Positions 35,756 through 44,251 of a stretch of DNA of 64,000 nucleotides are shown here, piece after piece (the first letter of the stretch is position 1; each line of letters opens with the position of its first letter). The DNA is from Kordiimonas laminariae. GTDB lineage: Bacteria; Pseudomonadota; Alphaproteobacteria; Sphingomonadales; Kordiimonadaceae. The notes below the pieces were generated by a model that saw only the letters and a list, made by a program, of their open reading frames with translations, was not told where the DNA came from and made no database searches. A program made the translations under genes and the position numbers. The stretch covers positions 1 through 64,000 of the forward strand of contig NZ_JAKQZA010000004.1 of NCBI RefSeq assembly GCF_023008165.1. The letters are read 5' to 3'.

Positions 35756-36988
35756 TCATATACCAACGACAAAAGAAACATTAGTGGTGCCAGAACCGCC
35801 AACATTATAAGTGGCAAATGTGGTGGCACCGCCAATTTGCATATCACCAGCTTGGCCACTTGTTTGCTTGTAGGCATCAAGCAACATGCGAACGCCCGTT
35901 GCACCTACTGGATGGCCAAGGCCAATAAGGCCGCCAGATGGATTCATAGGAAGCGTTCCTGCACGCTCTAATTTGCCTTCTTCAATAGCTTTCCAAGCCT
36001 CACCGGGGGCTGTAATACCAAAATGCTCAATCGCCATATATTCGGTAATGGTAAAACAGTCGTGGGTTTCAATGCCGTCTAGCGCGTCATGACCTGAAAT
36101 GCCAGCTCGCTTGTATGCGTCCGTAATGGCTTTTCTAGTCCATGGTAGAATGTGCCCATCTGATCCCTTGGAAGCAGCAAATTTTGTCGCAAGCTCCATT
36201 GGTGCGGTGGTGTGGCCCCAGCCTTTTAGGCGAGGTATGGCTTCTAACGGAATGCCTCGTTTATTCGCATAGTCTTGTGCTTTGTTTTCTGTCGCTAAAA
36301 ATACAACAGCAGCACCGTCTGTCACTTGTCCGCAGTCATGGCGTCTCATCCATCCTTCCACCACTGGGTTGGCATTGTCATCGGTTAAGAAACTCTCTTC
36401 TGTGAAGCTCCAGTTACGACTTTGGGCATTGGGGTTTTGTTTCCCATTATCGAAATTCTTTTTTGCAATGGCGGCTAAGTGTTCGCGTTTCAGGCCATAT
36501 CTTTCTTCATATGTTTCTGCGAGGTCGGAGAACAGGGATGGCCACACATAGGTACGTCCGTCAGTTTCCTTGCCGGCCCACGCGGCAGTGCCCAAGTGAT
36601 TTGCAGCAATATTGCCGGGTACATTTCGCATAAGTTCCACACCAAGCACGCAGGCAAGATCATATCGGCCTGCCTCCAGATCAGCCATAGCGGCCAATGT
36701 GGCCAGTGAGCCTGAGGCACAAGCTCCTTCATGTCGAGATGTTGGAAGGCCTGCAAAGTCAGCATGAATATGGCCCATAAAGCCGCCGAGCAGGCCTTGG
36801 CTGGCGAACAATTCACCAACAAAGTTACCAACATGAATGACTTCTACATCTTTTGCATCCAAGGCTGTTTTCTCAAGCCCAGTGAGAACACAGTTTTGCA
36901 TTAATTCAAAAATACCGAAGCCCTCGCGCGCCCAATTTCTTGAAAAATCAGTCATTTCCCCGCCGAGGATAAAGATGTCTTTAGCCAT
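35756..36988 (-). CDS. SCP-x-type thiolase (acetyl-CoA acetyltransferase family)
   Basis: The 410-residue protein belongs to the sterol-carrier-protein-x branch of thiolases, which cleave 3-oxoacyl-CoA, often with branched or sterol-derived chains. Visible are the nucleophile in RHEGACASGS (Cys90), the SCP-x hallmark HDCFTITEY and the histidine motif GLIGLGHPVGATGVR. It is transcribed divergently from the carotenoid-oxygenase-like gene. Its promoter (TTGACA, 18 bases, TATTGT) overlaps a 26-bp element shared with the second thiolase promoter. Confidence 0.9.
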   Translation of the reverse strand: MAKDIFILGGEMTDFSRNWAREGFGIFELMQNCVLTGLEKTALDAKDVEVIHVGNFVGELFASQGLLGGFMGHIHADFAGLPTSRHEGACASGSLATLAAMADLEAGRYDLACVLGVELMRNVPGNIAANHLGTAAWAGKETDGRTYVWPSLFSDLAETYEERYGLKREHLAAIAKKNFDNGKQNPNAQSRNWSFTEESFLTDDNANPVVEGWMRRHDCGQVTDGAAVVFLATENKAQDYANKRGIPLEAIPRLKGWGHTTAPMELATKFAASKGSDGHILPWTRKAITDAYKRAGISGHDALDGIETHDCFTITEYMAIEHFGITAPGEAWKAIEEGKLERAGTLPMNPSGGLIGLGHPVGATGVRMLLDAYKQTSGQAGDMQIGGATTFATYNVGGSGTTNVSFVVGI

Positions 36989-37007
36989 AATTCATGCTTT
37001 CTGTTGA

Positions 37008-37033
37008 AAGTTACTTGCATAACAATACTTACT
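37008..37033. promoter_or_regulatory. Shared 26-bp operator-like element, copy 1
   Basis: The element contains the 16-base core CATAACAATACTTACT at its right side and an AAGT-T-ACTT inverted repeat at its left. It differs at only 2 of 26 positions from the element at 40637-40662. It lies in the gap between the divergent thiolase and carotenoid-oxygenase-like genes, 20 bases before the thiolase start. Likely a binding site for the HxlR-type regulator at 40764. Confidence 0.72.
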
Positions 37034-37051
37034 GGTTCATACATTTGTCAA
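37022..37051 (-). promoter_or_regulatory. Promoter of the SCP-x-type thiolase gene
   Basis: On the minus strand a perfect TTGACA (37051-37046) is followed after 18 bases by TATTGT (37027-37022). The -10 lies inside the shared 26-bp element, so a bound repressor would block it. Exactly the same arrangement is seen at 40651-40680. Confidence 0.7.
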
Positions 37052-37081
37052 TTATCCTTTAATGATGAGGGGAGGAAACAC

Positions 37082-38548
37082 ATGGCAGTGGAACTTGTTA
37101 AAGAGTATGAAAGCTCGATCAAAGAGAATGATCACCCATATATGAATGGGCCATGGGCGCCTGTGCATAAGGAATATAACATCACCGATATGGAAGTGAT
37201 TGGGGAAATTCCGGCAGATATTGATGGTGTTTATCTTCGTAATTCTGAAAACCCTGTGCATCAGCCACTAGGTCGTTATCATCCATTTGATGCCGACGGC
37301 ATGCTCCATATGATGAGCTTTAAAGATGGCAAAGCAGAATACCGTAACCGCTTCATCCAAACCCGTGGTTTTAGGGCCGAACAGGAAGCTGGTGAAAGTC
37401 TTTGGGCTGGATGGACAGCATATCCGGTGAAATCCAAACGTATTGGTGAATGCGCGCAAGACGGGCTAAAAGATGCATCCTCAACTGATGTGGTGGTACA
37501 TGCGGGCAAGGTGATGACAACTCATTTTCAGTGTGGTGAAGGTTACAGGCTTGATCCATACACGCTTGATCAGCTTGGTATTGAAAGCTGGACACCGATT
37601 GAAGGAATTTCAGCGCACACTAAGGTGGATGAAAACACTGGCGAGATGATGTTCTTCAACTATGGAAAATATCCGCCATATCTGCACTATGGTGTTGTGG
37701 GCGCTGATAATAAGCTGAAGCATTATATCCCTGTGGAAATTAATCGCCCAAGCTTGCCGCATGATATGGCCTTCTCCGAAAATTATTCGATCCTCAATGA
37801 TTTCCCGATGGCCTGGATACCTGAAATGATTGAACAGGATATTTTCATGCCGCGCTATGAGGCGGATAAGCCTTCTCGTTTTGGTATTCTGCCACGTTAC
37901 GGTAATCCAGAAGACGTTAAGTGGTTTGAGGCAAAGCCAACATATGTTCTTCACTGGCTTAATGCATACGAGGAAGGTGATGAGATCATCCTCGATGGCT
38001 ATTTCCAGGGCAACCCAATGCCTGAACCACTGAAGGACCAACCAAAGCGCTATGCAATGATGATGGCACTTGTTGATCTTAATTCCTTGCAGGCGCGCCT
38101 TCACCGTTGGCGCTTTAACCTGAAAACAGGTGAGACAATCGAAGAAGATCTCGATGATGAAGTCCTTGAATTCGGTATGTTCAACCAGAAATATGCCGGT
38201 AAGAAGTATCGCTATGCATATAGCGCCAAACCAAAGAAGGGGATGTTCCTCTTTGAAGGGCTTGTAAAGCATGATCTTGAAACGGGCGAGAAGCAAACCT
38301 GCATGTTTGGTGAAGAACGCTATGGCAGTGAAGCACCATTTGTGCCGCGCATTGGTTCCAAATCAGAAGATGATGGCTATCTGGTTTCTTTCATCACAGA
38401 TATGAAAGAGAACCGCTCTGAATGCGTGCTAATTGATGCGCAGAATATTGAAGCAGGGCCTGTATGCCGGATTATTCTTCCGCACCATATTTCAAGTGGT
38501 ACACATGCTACATGGGCGAACGGGGAAGATATCCGCGCAGCGGAGTAA
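37082..38548 (+). CDS. Carotenoid-cleavage-oxygenase family protein
   Basis: The 488-residue product belongs to the RPE65/carotenoid oxygenase/lignostilbene dioxygenase family of iron(II) beta-propellers. Matching blocks are GVYLRNSENPVHQPLGRYHP, FDADGMLHMMSF, ISAHTKVDENTGEMMFFNYG, LPHDMAFSENYSILNDFPM, LHWLNAYEEGDEIILDGYFQ and the end SSGTHATW; each holds one of the expected iron-binding histidines. The upstream in-frame extension to 37004 lacks similarity, and GAGGGGAGG stands eight bases before the ATG at 37082. No signal peptide, so cytosolic. Substrate unknown: apocarotenoid or stilbene-like compounds. Confidence 0.9.
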   Translation: MAVELVKEYESSIKENDHPYMNGPWAPVHKEYNITDMEVIGEIPADIDGVYLRNSENPVHQPLGRYHPFDADGMLHMMSFKDGKAEYRNRFIQTRGFRAEQEAGESLWAGWTAYPVKSKRIGECAQDGLKDASSTDVVVHAGKVMTTHFQCGEGYRLDPYTLDQLGIESWTPIEGISAHTKVDENTGEMMFFNYGKYPPYLHYGVVGADNKLKHYIPVEINRPSLPHDMAFSENYSILNDFPMAWIPEMIEQDIFMPRYEADKPSRFGILPRYGNPEDVKWFEAKPTYVLHWLNAYEEGDEIILDGYFQGNPMPEPLKDQPKRYAMMMALVDLNSLQARLHRWRFNLKTGETIEEDLDDEVLEFGMFNQKYAGKKYRYAYSAKPKKGMFLFEGLVKHDLETGEKQTCMFGEERYGSEAPFVPRIGSKSEDDGYLVSFITDMKENRSECVLIDAQNIEAGPVCRIILPHHISSGTHATWANGEDIRAAE

Positions 38549-38564
38549 TTTTCTCTGAGCTAAT

Positions 38565-38602
38565 AAAAAAGGCTGGGGCAGTTTCCTGCTCCAGCCTTTT
38601 TT
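38565..38602 (+). terminator. Bidirectional terminator between convergent genes
   Basis: GGCTGGGGCA (38571-38580) pairs with TGCTCCAGCC (38587-38596, one G-U pair), flanked by six A on the left and six T on the right. It can end both the carotenoid-oxygenase-like gene and the convergent DUF1295 gene. Confidence 0.92.
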
Positions 38603-38618
38603 GTATCTGTAATATCCG

Positions 38619-39419
38619 TTAAGCGCTCTTACGCGGTGGCATTGGAATGAAGCCACTTGTTGAAGCTTTGTAGGCTTCATACTCGGGATATTTCTTCGAC
38701 ATATGGCGCTCAGTTAAGGCTTTGCCGCTTACTTTCACAAGGAAGAAGGTCATCACCAGCGGGCTGAATACGGTGTAGATGCCGTACGGAGAAGAGAGCG
38801 CGATGATGGTCAGGCCAATCCATACCATTGCGTCGCCGAAATAGTTTGGATGACGTGTCCATGACCACAAGCCTTGTGTCATTAGTTTGCCTTGGTTTTC
38901 AGGGTCTTTTTTGAAAGTTGTAAGCTGGTGGTCTCCAACTGCTTCGAAGAAAATGCCGATAAACCAAATTGTAGTGCCGATATAACCGAACATTGTAATT
39001 TCATTGCCTTCAAGGCCAAGCATGCCGAATTGAGCAGGGAAGGAAATCAGCCACGACAGAACACACTGCATGCCGAAAACAAACCAGAGGCTTTTAATAA
39101 TGAATGGCCCGTCGCCACCGGCTTGCTGGCGCATTCTCACATAGCGGTAATCTTCACCGTGAGGCAGGTTTCGTTTACCAAGATACAGGCCCAATCTTAA
39201 AGCCCAAATGCTCACCAGCGTTACCAACAGTAGCTGCATGGGATGACCATTTGAATGGTTTACGTAAGTAACAACACCGGGTAGTGCACAGGCTGGGCCC
39301 CAAAGAATATCTACGATGCTGGCATCTTTTTTAAAAATACTGATGACCCAGAATGCCAGAAAAACTAGGGCTGAAATGCCGAGGCTTTCAAGCGCGATTG
39401 ATGTAAGCTGATCTGACAT
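38619..39419 (-). CDS. DUF1295 family membrane protein (steroid 5-alpha-reductase-like)
   Basis: 266 residues with about seven membrane helices. The C-terminal part has the family core: GLWSWTRHPNYFGDAMVWIG, with the NADPH/substrate-binding RHPNYFG, and GKALTERHMSKKYPEYEAYK. Such proteins resemble steroid 5-alpha-reductases and isoprenylcysteine methyltransferases and probably reduce or methylate lipid substrates. The ATG at 39419 lies one base after the thiolase stop (39421) with AAAGGA inside the end of that gene, so both form one operon. Confidence 0.85.
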   Translation of the reverse strand: MSDQLTSIALESLGISALVFLAFWVISIFKKDASIVDILWGPACALPGVVTYVNHSNGHPMQLLLVTLVSIWALRLGLYLGKRNLPHGEDYRYVRMRQQAGGDGPFIIKSLWFVFGMQCVLSWLISFPAQFGMLGLEGNEITMFGYIGTTIWFIGIFFEAVGDHQLTTFKKDPENQGKLMTQGLWSWTRHPNYFGDAMVWIGLTIIALSSPYGIYTVFSPLVMTFFLVKVSGKALTERHMSKKYPEYEAYKASTSGFIPMPPRKSA

Positions 39420-39420
39420 T

Positions 39421-40611
39421 TTAAATCCTTTCAATAATCATGGCCGAGCCTAAGCCAGCTGCGCCCGAAATAGCAACCATGCCCATAGTTTTGTCTTGGC
39501 GTTCGAGCTCATCGAGTAGTGTACAGAGGAGGATGCCTCCTGTTGCCCCCATAGGATGCCCCAGAGCAATAGCGCCGCCATTTACGTTTAATTTATCTCT
39601 GCTAATCCCAAGTTCCTGCATAAAGAGAAGGCATACCGCTGCATACGCTTCATTAAACTCAAACAGATCAATATCGTTGGCTGACATGTCAGCTTTTTTC
39701 AGGCAATCCTTTGCAGCTTCAATGCCACCGGTGAGAGAAAGAAGAGGATCGCCGCTTAGGTTGGAAACTGCTTTAATCTGGGCGCGAGGTTTAAGTCCGG
39801 CAGCTTCTCCCGCATCAGCAGAACCAAGCAGGATTAAGGAAGCAGCATCAGCGAGAGCAGGCGCTGACCCTACATGATGAATGTGGTTTACTTCATCATA
39901 TTCCGGGTATGTATGCAGGAATGTTTTATCTGCGGTTGATGAGTTCATGATATCTACGAGGCTATCAAAGCTCGCCAGTTTTTCAGTGGTGGTGTTGGGC
40001 CTTGCCGTTTCATCACGAGCAAAATGACCATCATCAGTGCTTATAGATATGATTGAACGCTCAAAACGGTTTTCCGTTTCAGCGATGCCTGCGCGTTTTT
40101 GAGATTCCTCGGCGTAGGTATCGGCTTCATCGCGTGTAATACCTGTTTTTGTTGCTACAAAATCAGCCGCTGACCAGAGCGGAGAAAAGGAGCAGGCTTG
40201 CATAGTTGCTGGATCACTGTAGTAGGGCCCCGCGTCGGAAAAAGGCGCAACCCGGGACATGCTTTCAACACCACCTGCAAGCAATAACTTATCTAAAGTT
40301 GGCGCTTTGAGAGCTGCTATCTGGCACGCATCAAGGCCGGAACAGCAAAAATTATTTACTGTCAGCGCAGCGACGTCAGACGGGAGATTTGAGGAAAGAG
40401 CTAAGGCTCGGGCAATATTCCCGCCTTGTTCGCCAGTTTGCGTGACACAGCCCAGGATAAGGTCTGATATCTGTAGTTTATCTGTATGTCTCGTTTTGAG
40501 TGCATCAAGTAAAGTTTGCCCTAATTCTATGGGCTTGGTTTTTGTCAGGGCGCCACCGGGTTTTACAGCACCGCGCCCAGTTCGGACACCATCATAAATA
40601 TACGCATTCAC
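39421..40611 (-). CDS. Thiolase-family acyltransferase with an altered C-terminal active-site cysteine
   Basis: The 396-residue protein has the FadA/PhaA layout: nucleophile Cys89 in [31 protein letters not shown] with the conserved Asn, and [15 protein letters not shown] with the His. The final CxG motif, which supplies the second catalytic cysteine in ordinary thiolases, reads AISGAAGLG, without cysteine. The fold is intact, so the change may alter the reaction (for example acyl transfer or condensation rather than cleavage) or reflect a subgroup I do not know. It heads the operon with the DUF1295 gene. Confidence 0.86.
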   Translation of the reverse strand: MNAYIYDGVRTGRGAVKPGGALTKTKPIELGQTLLDALKTRHTDKLQISDLILGCVTQTGEQGGNIARALALSSNLPSDVAALTVNNFCCSGLDACQIAALKAPTLDKLLLAGGVESMSRVAPFSDAGPYYSDPATMQACSFSPLWSAADFVATKTGITRDEADTYAEESQKRAGIAETENRFERSIISISTDDGHFARDETARPNTTTEKLASFDSLVDIMNSSTADKTFLHTYPEYDEVNHIHHVGSAPALADAASLILLGSADAGEAAGLKPRAQIKAVSNLSGDPLLSLTGGIEAAKDCLKKADMSANDIDLFEFNEAYAAVCLLFMQELGISRDKLNVNGGAIALGHPMGATGGILLCTLLDELERQDKTMGMVAISGAAGLGSAMIIERI

Positions 40612-40636
40612 TTAAATCTGCTCCCCTCAGTATTTT

Positions 40637-40662
40637 AAGTAACTTTCATAACAATACTTACT
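40637..40662. promoter_or_regulatory. Shared 26-bp operator-like element, copy 2
   Basis: Second copy of the element at 37008-37033, with the same 16-base core CATAACAATACTTACT and an AAGT-A-ACTT inverted repeat, 24 of 26 bases identical and in the same orientation. It lies between the second thiolase (26 bases before its start) and the regulator gene (101 bases before its start). Confidence 0.72.
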
Positions 40663-40680
40663 ATTCTCGTTAGAAGTCAA
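40651..40680 (-). promoter_or_regulatory. Promoter of the second thiolase operon
   Basis: TTGACT (40680-40675 on the minus strand), an 18-base spacer and TATTGT (40656-40651). The -10 lies within the shared element, in the same arrangement as at 37022-37051, including the six spacer bases next to the -10. Confidence 0.7.
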
Positions 40681-40763
40681 ATAGAACTGTGCCCGACGTG
40701 GACAAGGGCCCTTTTATCCATTAACAGATAAGGGAGAAGATGACTCTATGAGCCAGATATTTA

Positions 40764-41696
40764 ATGAGCAAAACCAAGCAAGAAACCACTGGTGCTATTG
40801 AACGTGCGATTGATGCTCTATGCGATACGCCCACCTTACTTTTGCTCGAAGGAGCTTGGCTTGGTGTAAAACGGTTCGATGAATTTCAGCAAAAAACTGG
40901 CCTTATGAAAGCCATGGTCAGCAGCCGCCTTAAAAAGATGGTTGAGATTGGTGTGCTTTATAAATCAGCCTACTGTGAAAAGCCGCCAAGATATGAGTAT
41001 TTATTCACTGAGATGGGGCTTGATCTATTTCCTGTCGCAATGATGATGTTGGACTGGGAACAGACATGGTCTGATCAAGAAGGGCGCATTCAAGTATCCC
41101 TTTCCCATAGCACTTGCGAGGCAGGAAATGTAAAGCCCGTTTGTAGCTGTGCCGAATGTAATACTGAGGTTCGTATTCAGGATGTGGAGCATATCATTCA
41201 TGCAGAAAGTGGTGCAGCTATCGGCGGTTACAGTAAACGGCGCAGGCAGGCGGGACTGGATAGAAAATCTACCGTTCTTTTTGATGAAATATCAGAAATA
41301 TTTGGAGATCGTTGGCTCAGTCTCTTGATCCGTGCGGCATTCTTAGGAAGTAAACGATATGATACCTTCCTTGAAATGACGGGTATTTCTTCGAACATAT
41401 TGGTGAGCCGGCTTAACCTTGGTATTGAAAAAGGTTTGTTTGTAAAACGGGCATACCAGAGCAATCCAAAGCGTTTTGAATATCTGTTGACTGAGAAAAC
41501 ATATGCTCTCTACCCTATATTGCTTTTTCTTGTGAAATGGGGGGATCGCTGGTTTGGGGAAAGTGCTAAAAATTCTGTGGAACTTGTTCACAAAACATGT
41601 TCAGAAAAGCTAGCGCCCCAAATTTCCTGTAGCCATTGCGGTAAAGAGATGACAGTTTTTAATACCAGTTTTAAAGTGGCGGAACCCGAGAGTTAA
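40764..41696 (+). CDS. Tandem HxlR-type transcriptional regulator
   Basis: The 310-residue protein consists of two similar HxlR winged-helix halves. Half one (about 8-145) has LLLEGAWLGVKRFDEFQQKT and MVSSRLKKMVEIGVLYKS; half two (about 168-305) has GDRWLSLLIRAAFLGSKRYD and SNILVSRLNLGIEKGLFVKR. Each ends with a cysteine cluster after H-x-TC (CSCAEC; CSHCG), which could bind a metal or react with an electrophile. Ordinary HxlR proteins are single-domain dimers of 100-130 residues, so this is a built-in pseudo-dimer. It is divergent from the thiolase operon and probably controls it. Confidence 0.88.
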   Translation: MSKTKQETTGAIERAIDALCDTPTLLLLEGAWLGVKRFDEFQQKTGLMKAMVSSRLKKMVEIGVLYKSAYCEKPPRYEYLFTEMGLDLFPVAMMMLDWEQTWSDQEGRIQVSLSHSTCEAGNVKPVCSCAECNTEVRIQDVEHIIHAESGAAIGGYSKRRRQAGLDRKSTVLFDEISEIFGDRWLSLLIRAAFLGSKRYDTFLEMTGISSNILVSRLNLGIEKGLFVKRAYQSNPKRFEYLLTEKTYALYPILLFLVKWGDRWFGESAKNSVELVHKTCSEKLAPQISCSHCGKEMTVFNTSFKVAEPES

Positions 41697-41881
41697 TCAT
41701 GTATTATTGTTTCTGTTCTAAGTTTTAGAAGGAACAAGAAATTAGTTTATTTGATGTAAAAGTTTACAGTTGCAAACGTTGGGGCGACCCAATAAGAGAT
41801 TTGCAATACACGGCGGTTTATCTTTTCCGCGCATGCAGAGCTTTATAATTTAGATTTAGTATCTTTTGAGGGAGGGCAGAC

Positions 41882-43309
41882 ATGGTTCTTGAAGAACAGA
41901 CACCAGAAATTAAAGACCCTCAAAATAATGATGCCGAAGCCCAGCACCATGAAGTGCAAACTGATGTGCATATGGATAGGGATTTTGTTCAAACCCTTCA
42001 ATATGCTCTCAGAAAAGATGATGAAACCAAGATTCTGGAGCTTTTAGAAGAAGTTCATGCAGCTGATGTAGCTGATATTCTGGAGGTTTTATCGTCTGGT
42101 CAGCGTACAAAGCTTATTGCCCTTATCGGTGCTAATTTCCCTGCTGAGGTACTTTCAGAGATTGAAGGTGAAGCACAGGATGATCTCTACGAGCAGCTCC
42201 CCAATGAACAAATTGCGGAAGCGGTTACCGAGATGGAAACCGATGATGCGGTTTACGTTCTCGAAGAGCTGGATGAAGAAGACCGTGCTGAAGTTCTTGA
42301 GCAGCTTCCCACTGATGACCGGGTCGCGATTGAAGAAAGCCTAAGCTACCCCGAGGATTCTGCTGGTCGTCTGATGCAGCGAGACCTGTTCGCGATCCCT
42401 GAGTTTTGGACAGTTGGGCAAACCATTGATTACCTGCGCTCCGATAGCGAAGATATCCCTGATGATTTCTATGATGTTTTCATTGTTGATCCAATGCATA
42501 AGCCGATTGGTTCACTGCCGCTTTCTCGTATATTGCGTACAGCACGTGAAACAGCAATCGCGGATATCATGCGCCGGGACATCTTTAAGATTGATGCGGT
42601 AGCCGATCAGGAAGAAGTAGCATATCAGTTCAGTAAATATCATCTTATCTCTGCAAGCGTTGTGGATGATGCCGGGCGGCTTGTTGGTGTGATCACTGTG
42701 GATGATGTTGTTGACGTAATTGGTGAAGAAGCTGAGGAAGATATTCTTGCTCTCGGTGGTGTAAGAGACGAATCTGGCCTTAATGAAAGCTTTATAGAGA
42801 TCACTCGTGGTCGATTTACCTGGCTGTTTGTAAATTTGCTGACCGCAATCCTTGCTTCTGCTGTGATCGGTATGTTTGAAGCTACGATTGAACAGATGGT
42901 GGCACTGGCAGTGCTCATGCCAATAGTAGCATCTATGGGCGGTAATGCAGGCACACAGACTATGACTGTATCCGTGCGCGCGATTGCCACCAAGGAACTT
43001 TCCTCATCAAATGCACTGCGGGTGCTGGTTCGGGAGTTTACAGCTGCAGGTGTGAACGGAACAGTGCTTGCCATAGTTTCTGGTTTGGTAGCGTGGTTTT
43101 GGTTTGATAGCTTGATGCTTGGCGGTGTATTTGCTGCAGCTATGATTTTCAATATGGTGGTTGCAGGGCTTTGCGGGCTTTTAATCCCGATGGGGCTCTA
43201 TAAAATGGAGATTGATCCAGCAATTTCATCAAGCGTTTTTGTAACGACAATTACGGATGTTGTTGGTTTCTTTGCATTTTTGGGAATGGCAGCTCTCTTC
43301 CTGCTGTAG
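41882..43309 (+). CDS. mgtE: Magnesium transporter MgtE
   Basis: MgtE is a Mg2+-gated channel of the inner membrane. The 475-residue protein has an acidic N-domain (QYALRKDDETKILELLEEVH), the superhelical part with ETDDAVYVLEELDEEDRAEV, two CBS domains (the second starting near DIFKIDAVADQEEVAYQF) and five C-terminal membrane helices with MPIVASMGGNAGTQTMTVSV, the ion-path motif. GAGGGAGGGCAG precedes the ATG. The following response regulator begins 21 bases after its stop. No Mg2+ riboswitch was recognised upstream. Confidence 0.96.
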   Translation: MVLEEQTPEIKDPQNNDAEAQHHEVQTDVHMDRDFVQTLQYALRKDDETKILELLEEVHAADVADILEVLSSGQRTKLIALIGANFPAEVLSEIEGEAQDDLYEQLPNEQIAEAVTEMETDDAVYVLEELDEEDRAEVLEQLPTDDRVAIEESLSYPEDSAGRLMQRDLFAIPEFWTVGQTIDYLRSDSEDIPDDFYDVFIVDPMHKPIGSLPLSRILRTARETAIADIMRRDIFKIDAVADQEEVAYQFSKYHLISASVVDDAGRLVGVITVDDVVDVIGEEAEEDILALGGVRDESGLNESFIEITRGRFTWLFVNLLTAILASAVIGMFEATIEQMVALAVLMPIVASMGGNAGTQTMTVSVRAIATKELSSSNALRVLVREFTAAGVNGTVLAIVSGLVAWFWFDSLMLGGVFAAAMIFNMVVAGLCGLLIPMGLYKMEIDPAISSSVFVTTITDVVGFFAFLGMAALFLL

Positions 43310-43330
43310 AGCGCTGGTTAGGACACATAC

Positions 43331-44125
43331 GTGAACAAGGGCACCGTTTTACTGGTTGATGATGAACTGATTGTTTTGCAGTTGCAGGCAGCAGCTGTGC
43401 GCCATTTTGGTTTTGAAGCCATTATGGCAGATACAGCAGAAGAAGGACTGCATCTGGCTGGGAAACACAACCCATCTTTGATTATCAGTGATGTCCAAAT
43501 GCCCGGTGAGGGTGGTTTTGATTTCGTAAATGGCCTAAGGCGGCGCGGCATTAAAACCATGCCTGTTATGTATCTTACTGGCTACGATGACATTATTACT
43601 GTGCGTGATGGGCTGAAAGCCGGCGGGGATGATTTTATTATCAAAGGCGGCCCTGTTGAAAACCTCCGCAAGCGCATTGCCTTCTGGATGACAAGTGGGT
43701 TTGTTGGCTTGCCAGATGAACTAAGAAGGCGTGCAATTGACGCTGTGTCTCTAGATAACTGTGAGGGATTTTCCGGTATAGAGAACTATTTTGCCGGTGA
43801 TGATTTCCTTGTAGAACGGGCTACATCTCAAATGAGAGAAGAGGTGAGTTCACTGCCTGAAAATTATGGTTTCCGGATGATCGAACGTGTGTTTTTCATG
43901 GCGCGTCTTTCTCACATTGTTATCACCCAGTGTAGCGGATTTGGGGACCTTGTTCGTTTCCCTGAAGCGCTGGACCGTATTACAAGAATGCTTGATATGC
44001 CTTGGTCTAAGGATATGTCAGCCCTGTATAGTGAGTATGAATACTGGACGCAGGATATTCGGTTTGTAAAAGCTGGCGCTGAACCGCTTAAACCGTTTCA
44101 GGATTATCAGTGGCCTAATATCTGA
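43331..44125 (+). CDS. Response regulator with an unrecognised C-terminal domain
   Basis: Residues 1-125 form a CheY-like receiver: VLLVDDE with the acidic pair, phosphoacceptor Asp54 in LIISDVQMPG, Thr83 and Lys105. The remaining about 140 residues (starting GLPDELRRRAIDAVSLDNCE, with MIERVFFMARLSHIVITQCS) are helical and match no output domain that I know; there is no helix-turn-helix, GGDEF, HD or kinase motif. The start is GTG at 43331. It follows mgtE closely and may be co-transcribed. No histidine kinase is adjacent. Confidence 0.82.
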   Translation: MNKGTVLLVDDELIVLQLQAAAVRHFGFEAIMADTAEEGLHLAGKHNPSLIISDVQMPGEGGFDFVNGLRRRGIKTMPVMYLTGYDDIITVRDGLKAGGDDFIIKGGPVENLRKRIAFWMTSGFVGLPDELRRRAIDAVSLDNCEGFSGIENYFAGDDFLVERATSQMREEVSSLPENYGFRMIERVFFMARLSHIVITQCSGFGDLVRFPEALDRITRMLDMPWSKDMSALYSEYEYWTQDIRFVKAGAEPLKPFQDYQWPNI

Positions 44126-44251
44126 ATTCTGTTCGCCGAACTGCTATACCATCTCAGCTCAAAAATATTCCCTTTTGAAATCAAATCTTTAAAGCATATG
44201 TTGTGGCAATATATGCATAAGATCAGGTTAGCTATATTTCAGGGGGATATT

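Noticed and set aside
37004-37081. Extended start of the carotenoid-oxygenase-like gene
   Set aside because: It would run through the shared operator-like element and lacks family similarity; the ATG at 37082 has a strong ribosome binding site.
41697-41881. Mg2+ riboswitch or clear promoter in front of mgtE
   Set aside because: A TATAAT (41844-41849) is present but no -35 box is at a workable distance, and I found no M-box or ykoK-like conserved blocks.
43331-44125. Response regulator as a DNA-binding regulator of mgtE
   Set aside because: No helix-turn-helix or other DNA-binding domain was seen, so no transcription role was assigned.
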